From Shewanella cutis (GTDB lineage Bacteria; Pseudomonadota; Gammaproteobacteria; Enterobacterales; Shewanellaceae): a stretch of 64,000 nt of DNA. Shown here one piece after another: positions 59,256-64,000 of the stretch (its first letter is position 1; each line of letters begins with the position of its first letter). A program made the position numbers and the translations under genes. Below the pieces are notes generated by a model. It was given only the letters and a program-made list of their open reading frames with translations, made no database searches and had not been told where the DNA came from. Location: assembly GCF_022410515.1 (NCBI RefSeq), contig NZ_JACSDI010000010.1:62001-126000 (forward strand). The letters are read 5' to 3'.

Positions 59256-59639
59256 AATTCTCCCTAAAAATTCTTATTCATACTCAAATATTAATTATCA
59301 CGAAACGGACTACGGAGTTCACAAAAATCCCCAAAAAGCGAGCCATTCGCCATCAAACATTGCCTAAAACCAATTATATTGCCGATAAAATCGACATTAA
59401 TGATAAGCTAATTAAGCTGAGCTTATCCGAAGTCTTTTTAATCAAAAAAACTAATGTGAATCTTGATGCTAATCTGTGGGATACTGGTCTTAAGCGTATC
59501 ACACAAGCACATTTTACGTGGATAATGCCTGCAGTTTGCCAGAGTTTACGCCATAAAAACCAGCGTATTGACGCTGTAACTGCAAAGTTCATCCGCACAG
59601 ATACTAAAATGAAAATCGAGACACAACAGGACTTCAATC
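59256..59639. other. intergenic region upstream of sdaA
   Basis: This 384-base gap between divergent nagZ and sdaA should hold both promoters. Plus- and minus-strand frames of about 90 codons run through it but have no ribosome sites and overlap each other. No repeat or RNA gene was recognised. Confidence 0.45.
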
Positions 59640-61016
59640 ATGATTAGCGTATTCGATATGTTCAAAATCGGTATTGGCCCTTCGAGTTCACATACTGTTG
59701 GCCCCATGAAAGCGGGCAAAATTTTTATGCAACACCTTGCTGATTCAGGGCAGATTGGCCAAATTGATGAATTAAGAGCAGAGCTGTTTGGCTCACTCGG
59801 CCAAACGGGTAAAGGCCATGGCACGGGTAAAGCCGTTATTTTAGGATTAATGGGTGAAGATCCTGAAACCGTCGACACCGATAGCATCGATGGCATTCTG
59901 GAACACGTCTCAAAATCGGAGACCCTGACGATAAGCTGCGGCAAAGTGGTTAAGTTTACCCGTGAAGACGGTATCACCTACCACAGACGTAAAAGTCTCC
60001 CTGCCCATGCCAATGCCATGACGCTGTACGCCTACAGCGAGGGCAAATGCATTTATGAACGCACTTACTACTCTGTCGGCGGTGGCTTTATCTTAGATGA
60101 AGATGAAATCAATCAGCGCAATGCCTCGCCTGCCTCGCAAATTGAATCGGCGCCCTACGATTTTAATAGCAGCGCGCAGTTACTCGAACTCTGCACTGAA
60201 CATGGCTTGAGCATTTCATCCTTGATGATGGCCAACGAATTAAGCCTTGCCAGTGAAGAAGAAGTCAAAGCCAAGCTTTGGAATATTTGGCAAACCATGA
60301 AGACCTGTATCGAACGTGGTTACCAAAAAGAAGGCATTTTGCCAGGCGGTCTAAAACTGCGTCGCCGAGCTCCGGCCCTGTATCGTCGTCTTAAAGCGGA
60401 AGGTCGCAACAATGTTGATCCATTAACCGCAATGGATTGGGTCGACTTATTCGCCCTATCGGTTAATGAGCAAAATGCGGCCGGCGATCGCGTCGTCACA
60501 GCCCCGACTAACGGTGCGGCGGGCATTATTCCTGCGGTGCTTTGTTACTACGATACCTTCGTACAAGAAGTCGATATCGACGTTTGCGCCCGTTACCTGT
60601 TAACCGCCGCAGCGATTGGTATTCTATACAAGAAAAATGCCTCAATCTCCGGTGCAGAAGTGGGCTGTCAAGGTGAAGTCGGCGTAGCCTGTTCAATGGC
60701 GGCTGGCGCCTTAACCGAGATTATGGGCGGCACAGTTGAACATGTTGAAAACGCGGCCGAAATCGGGATGGAACACAACCTAGGTTTAACCTGCGATCCC
60801 GTTGGCGGCTTAGTACAAGTCCCTTGTATTGAACGTAATGCCATGGGCGCCATCAAAGCGATTAACGCATCACGTATGGCACTACGCGGCGACGGTAACC
60901 ATAAGGTTTCACTGGATAAAGTGATCAAAACCATGATGGACACCGGTAAAGATATGCGTAGTAAATACAAAGAAACCGCTAAGGGTGGCCTCGCGGTAAA
61001 TATTGTAGAGTGTTAA
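59640..61016 (+). CDS. sdaA: L-serine ammonia-lyase (iron-sulfur type)
   Basis: This enzyme converts serine to pyruvate and ammonia using a [4Fe-4S] cluster. The 458-residue single-chain protein fuses the small domain (MISVFDMFKIGIGPSSSHTVGPM) to the catalytic domain. The latter has TAPTNGAAGIIPAVL, GCQGEVGVACSMAAGAL with cluster cysteines, and LTCDPVGGLVQVPCIERN. AGGA stands 8 bases before the ATG. The cluster is presumably built by the isc system in this window. No serine transporter gene is adjacent. Confidence 0.96.
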   Translation: MISVFDMFKIGIGPSSSHTVGPMKAGKIFMQHLADSGQIGQIDELRAELFGSLGQTGKGHGTGKAVILGLMGEDPETVDTDSIDGILEHVSKSETLTISCGKVVKFTREDGITYHRRKSLPAHANAMTLYAYSEGKCIYERTYYSVGGGFILDEDEINQRNASPASQIESAPYDFNSSAQLLELCTEHGLSISSLMMANELSLASEEEVKAKLWNIWQTMKTCIERGYQKEGILPGGLKLRRRAPALYRRLKAEGRNNVDPLTAMDWVDLFALSVNEQNAAGDRVVTAPTNGAAGIIPAVLCYYDTFVQEVDIDVCARYLLTAAAIGILYKKNASISGAEVGCQGEVGVACSMAAGALTEIMGGTVEHVENAAEIGMEHNLGLTCDPVGGLVQVPCIERNAMGAIKAINASRMALRGDGNHKVSLDKVIKTMMDTGKDMRSKYKETAKGGLAVNIVEC

Positions 61017-61037
61017 CCCGCTAAAGCTGATAGTTCT

Positions 61038-61084
61038 AAAAATATGCCGCGCTTAATCATGGATTATGCGCGGCATATTTTTAT
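61038..61084. terminator. bidirectional terminator after sdaA
   Basis: Stem ATATGCCGCGC/GCGCGGCATAT flanked by A-run and T-run; 22 bases after the sdaA stop. Confidence 0.88.
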
Positions 61085-61168
61085 TTCGTTGATCTATAAT
61101 GCTATATTATTATCAACTTAGTTCGTCACATTCGTTGGCGATTTACTATATAGGGTAATCACTCCCGC

Positions 61169-61831
61169 CTAGGTCTTTTCAATTTCTGGGATCAACTGTG
61201 AAAACGCTTGCTTTTCAGTGAGTCGACGTAAATCATCTACTGCATCTGAGCTTTCCTTTGCCGTCGACTCCGCTAAGCCATACAAATATTCCGTGCGGAC
61301 ATCAAACATGGCCGCAGAAACCGTTGTGGTCACACTCACTTCTTTATTCTTGAGTAGCCCAAGGGAAATCACATTTAAGGGTGCAAATTGCTGCTCCCCC
61401 GCATGGAAGGATGTATCAAAAGTATAGATAAGCAACATATCGGCTTTAAGTCTTGCAGCGGCTTCGCGCAGGGATTTGATTGAATCTAACTTTTCAGGCA
61501 ACAAAATACGATTTAATGGTGCAATCCCCGCCACCTGCGGCATTTTGGCTAATTGGGCAAAATCAGCTTCAGTTTCAACCTCACGGGTAGTTACCACGCG
61601 ATACCGCCCAGTGCCAAAACTGCTTAAACGGTAGGATATATAGCCCGGCGCCTGAATACGTGCAACTGCAATGTGAGCAGGAAAGATGGCCGCAGGTTGC
61701 GTTGACATTAACGCACTAATATCTGACTCCGCTAAGCTACCGATTGCCACACTGCCTCCTGGCGTCGTGTACGAGACACAGCCACCTAATAGAATGAGAC
61801 TCAATAATGTCGCCAGTCTTATCTTATTCAT
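61169..61831 (-). CDS. lipoprotein of unknown function
   Basis: The 220-residue precursor has a lipobox (LILLGGC) after a hydrophobic core. The lipidated Cys is about residue 18, and the start at 61831 follows AAAGGAG. The mature part is alpha/beta with RIQAPGYISYRLSSFGTGRYRVV, DMLLIYTFDTSF, and a helix before the end (SSDAVDDLRRLTEKQAFSQLIPEIE). The combination ADMLLIYTFDTSFH plus FDVRTEYLYGLAE resembles the proteins described as rhombotarget lipoproteins, but I am not certain. Residue +2 after Cys is Val-Ser, with no inner-membrane retention Asp. No neighbour suggests a pathway. Confidence 0.75.
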   Translation of the reverse strand: MNKIRLATLLSLILLGGCVSYTTPGGSVAIGSLAESDISALMSTQPAAIFPAHIAVARIQAPGYISYRLSSFGTGRYRVVTTREVETEADFAQLAKMPQVAGIAPLNRILLPEKLDSIKSLREAAARLKADMLLIYTFDTSFHAGEQQFAPLNVISLGLLKNKEVSVTTTVSAAMFDVRTEYLYGLAESTAKESSDAVDDLRRLTEKQAFSQLIPEIEKT

Positions 61832-62233
61832 CACAACTCCTTTATGTGCACAATCTAATTTAATAGCCACAAGTGTTATAAAGCAAAACTAACTTACTGT
61901 TTATAAATAACTTTTACAACCTCACATTGCAAATAATCGCTATCATCGATCACAGATAAAGACAGGTTTTAAATATTCTGTGCATTTAAGGACGGTTTAA
62001 ATGCAGCCAAGTCGCACAAAAATGAATTAGTTTGGCACATTGATAAATGTCTACACGACCTAGTAATCAGATGTGCGGTATTAGGTTAAGCCTCACGATT
62101 ATCCCAGCCTTAGATGCGCCAGTGCCGAGATTGCTTTACAATCGGTTGGCATTGCTTTCGTTAGCAAGCGATGTCATGACAATGTAATGAACTCATACAA
62201 CACACTTTGCCATCCCAATAAGTAGTTAATTTT
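61832..62233. other. intergenic region with no recognised gene
   Basis: About 400 bases between the divergent lipoprotein and exonuclease genes. I see no tRNA, repeat or credible ORF. Confidence 0.4.
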
Positions 62234-62872
62234 ATGCCCAAAACACCCGCCTACACACCCGCCAATACCCTTGTGGTGGTCGATTTTGAAACCTCGGGAC
62301 TCTCACCAAATCAGGGTGCCCGTGCCATTGAGATTGGCGCGGTATTAATTGAGCAAGGCCAGATTACTACGCGTTTTTCAGAATTAATGAATCCCGGTTT
62401 TCGGATAAACGCCTTTATTGAAGATTACACCGGGATCAGCAATCAAATGCTCGCCCACGCGGCGCCCTGTGCGGAGGTAATGGCACGCTTTGCAGAATTT
62501 ATCGGCAAGCATCATCTGGTGGCCCATAACGCCGCCTTCGATCAGCGGTTTCTTGATGCCGAATTTGCTCACATCGGTCACCAATATTCAGGTCAATTTG
62601 GTTGTTCATTACTGCTGGCAAGGCGTTTATACCCTGAGGCCATCAATCATCAGTTGGCAACATTAGTACGCCATAAGCAGCTACCGAACAATGGCACTTT
62701 CCACCGTGCGCTTGCTGACGCGGAAATGACGGGACATTTATGGCTACGAATGCTAGCGGATCTGAAACAGGATTTTGCGATTGTAGAACCGCCCTTTAGC
62801 CTAATGCAAAAAGTGATGAGCAAGAGTAAAGCCGAAGTACCTAAGTTTCTCCGTCAGTATGCAAGAGCTTAA
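62234..62872 (+). CDS. DnaQ-like 3'-5' exonuclease (DEDDh)
   Basis: The 212-residue protein has the three exonuclease motifs: Exo I DFETSG (Asp17, Glu19), Exo II HNAAFD (Asp103) and Exo III HRALADAEMT (His157, Asp162). It is therefore a DEDDh-type nuclease related to the epsilon proofreading subunit. It lacks the C-terminal polymerase-binding region of DnaQ. A free-standing nuclease trimming DNA or RNA is likely; the substrate is unknown. The 23-residue Exo I context (VVVDFETSGLSPNQGAR) is typical. Confidence 0.88.
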   Translation: MPKTPAYTPANTLVVVDFETSGLSPNQGARAIEIGAVLIEQGQITTRFSELMNPGFRINAFIEDYTGISNQMLAHAAPCAEVMARFAEFIGKHHLVAHNAAFDQRFLDAEFAHIGHQYSGQFGCSLLLARRLYPEAINHQLATLVRHKQLPNNGTFHRALADAEMTGHLWLRMLADLKQDFAIVEPPFSLMQKVMSKSKAEVPKFLRQYARA

Positions 62873-62957
62873 TACGGCACATTTTTAACTAGCTGATGCG
62901 TCAAAACAATTGAGCTAATAAATCGCTTGAATGTTCGCTCAACAAAAAGCCGAGTGT

Positions 62958-63234
62958 CTAGAGCGTGTGATGTTTCGAGATTAAATTTTGTTCGTTCTGG
63001 TAAGCTCGTGCTCGCGAAACGAAAAATGACGTGTCGTTATTCGACTCAAATGATGATCGGCTCAGATGGCAGAAAGTAAGAGCAAGGGCTTGCCAGACGC
63101 CCCCTTCGGACAGCATTTGGCAAGCGTTTCTGCCGCGTTAGTTTATGTAGAATAACTACACCGCACGGACTTTGCCTTGCATAAACGTCAGCCAAATTGC
63201 TGCCAAAATACCCTAAAACATCAACACGCCCTAG
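62958..63234. mobile_element. MITE-like element, TTAGGGCGTGTTGAC family, copy 2
   Basis: A 277-base element in inverse orientation to the copy at 27373-27637. Its right end CATCAACACGCCCTAG and left end CTAGAGCGTGTGATGTTTC are degenerate termini. The inner part (GTAGTTATTCTACATAAAC on the minus strand) aligns throughout with copy 1, except for a block of about 16 extra bases. It lies between the exonuclease and the LacI-family gene. Not coding. Confidence 0.8.
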
Positions 63235-63272
63235 GGACGCTCGGCTCAGTGCCTGCTTCACTTTGGCAAGAT

Positions 63273-64000
63273 TTAATCAAGGGGCGTATGGTCAATCCCG
63301 CAGGAACTGCGAACCACTAAGGTGGTGGGGATCAATTGTGGACCCACAGCCTGACCGCGAATAAGCTTAAGCAGACTCTCGACTAAAATCTCGCCCGCTA
63401 ACTGTGTGTTTTGCTTGATGGTAGTCAGTGGTGGATTGGCAAAACTTGCCACTGGAATATCATCGTAGCCCACTACGGCCACTTGCTCAGGCACTAATAT
63501 TCCCTTCTCTTTTAAGGCTCGAATAGCACCAATCGCAATTAAATCGCTGGCGGCAAAAATCGCATCAAACATCAGCCCTTTTTCCATTAATGCCATCGCT
63601 GCATCATAACCAGCACTTTCAGTACTAATGGCTGAAATCTGCCGCTCGGCCACTACTGATAATCCGGCGGTTTGCAAGGCTTTTACATGGCCTAAATATC
63701 TGTCTCGAAATTCAGGGCTATGACTGGAAGCATCGCCTAAGAAGGCAAAGGCTCTACGTCCAAGGGAAATTAAATGTTCTGTTGCAATCAAGCCACCTTG
63801 ATGATTATCACAACCGATGGACAACACGGATTTATTATTATGCTCTGCCCCCCAAATCACAAAATGCGTATGCTGCGCGAGTAACTTTTCGAGCTTCTGC
63901 TCGTAATCCATGTAGTCGCCGTAACCCAGTAAAATAATGCCATCGGCTTTATTGCTGTCCTCATAATCGGCATGCCAATCACTCGAAAGCTGCTGAAATG
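63273..64000 (-). CDS. LacI-family transcription regulator (5' end outside window)
   Basis: The frame is open from the stop at 63273 to the right edge, giving the C-terminal 240 or so residues; the helix-turn-helix is missing. The periplasmic-binding-protein fold is clear: ADGIILLGYGDYM, GGLIATEHLISLGRRAFAFLGD, and the ligand/dimer end QVAVVGYDDIPVASFANPPLTTIKQNT, followed by STTLVVRSSC-like LVVRSSCG. Most such proteins repress sugar catabolic genes. The ligand is unknown, and its target genes presumably lie to the right of the window. Confidence 0.9.
   Translation of the reverse strand, partial: FQQLSSDWHADYEDSNKADGIILLGYGDYMDYEQKLEKLLAQHTHFVIWGAEHNNKSVLSIGCDNHQGGLIATEHLISLGRRAFAFLGDASSHSPEFRDRYLGHVKALQTAGLSVVAERQISAISTESAGYDAAMALMEKGLMFDAIFAASDLIAIGAIRALKEKGILVPEQVAVVGYDDIPVASFANPPLTTIKQNTQLAGEILVESLLKLIRGQAVGPQLIPTTLVVRSSCGIDHTPLD

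Noticed and set aside
59360..59647. 95-codon frame upstream of sdaA
   Set aside because: It has no ribosome site, overlaps the sdaA start and is mirrored by an equally long antisense frame.
63046..63261. 71-codon minus-strand frame at 63.1 kb
   Set aside because: It runs through MITE copy 2 and has no ribosome site or family resemblance.

Overview
The window is a stretch of chromosome from a gammaproteobacterium, almost certainly Shewanella (close to the S. oneidensis / MR-4 / MR-7 group). This rests on protein resemblance and gene order: ecotin, Lrp-Ald, RarA-LolA-FtsK, IscRSUA-HscBA-Fdx, LolCDE, Mfd-CsiV, NagZ-YcfP. It also rests on several families of short non-coding inverted-repeat elements of the kind scattered through Shewanella genomes. 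Almost everything is housekeeping DNA. I found no prophage, integron, CRISPR array, transposase gene or secretion or defence island.

Layout. 1-3906 (minus): part of a chemotaxis signalling operon (membrane MCP, CheY, STAS protein, CheA running off the left edge). 4491-5042: ecotin. 5121-11699 (minus): a 40-residue membrane ORF, serS, crcB, rarA, lolA, ftsK. 12020-13822: divergent lrp and ald, followed by a MITE-like element and trxB. 15483-18610 (minus): thrS-infC-rpmI-rplT, with a tRNA-Thr-like operator before thrS and a non-AUG infC start. 18944-25473: two small unknown genes, ribE and norM divergent, two identical tRNA-Val(GAC) genes, trhO, a GST-like protein and a small membrane protein. 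25586-33625: a SulP transporter, a MITE-like element, divergent LysE exporter and MocR regulator, a lipoprotein of the choice-of-anchor I type behind a Pho box, and a Bcr/CflA efflux pump. 34074-36286: ilvIH. 36388-39347 (minus): ibpA with a sigma-32 promoter and a ROSE-type leader, ndk, a 55-residue His-rich membrane protein behind FNR-like and CRP-like sites, iscX and rimK. 39503-44830 (minus): the isc operon behind tandem IscR sites. 45184-51112: cysE, trmJ, suhB (with a boxA-like leader) and lolCDE. 51207-56406: a PilZ-like protein, mfd and csiV. 56528-64000: acylphosphatase, a third MITE family, ycfP, nagZ, sdaA, a lipoprotein, a DnaQ-like exonuclease, the second copy of the 27.4 kb MITE, and a LacI-family regulator cut by the right edge.

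How the parts work together. The isc genes build and insert Fe-S clusters and are regulated by IscR, itself an Fe-S protein. CysE starts cysteine synthesis, and cysteine is the sulfur source for IscS. SdaA is an Fe-S enzyme that degrades serine. LolA and LolCDE move lipoproteins to the outer membrane. thrS-infC-rpmI-rplT and serS serve translation. The most interesting material is regulatory RNA and DNA: the anticodon-mimic operator, the infC AUA start, the ibpA thermometer, the suhB boxA, the Pho box, the FNR/CRP sites, and the MITE families.

Start codons were moved from the longest open frame wherever a Shine-Dalgarno sequence and the family's usual N-terminus agreed. All functional calls come from reading motifs by eye, with no database search.
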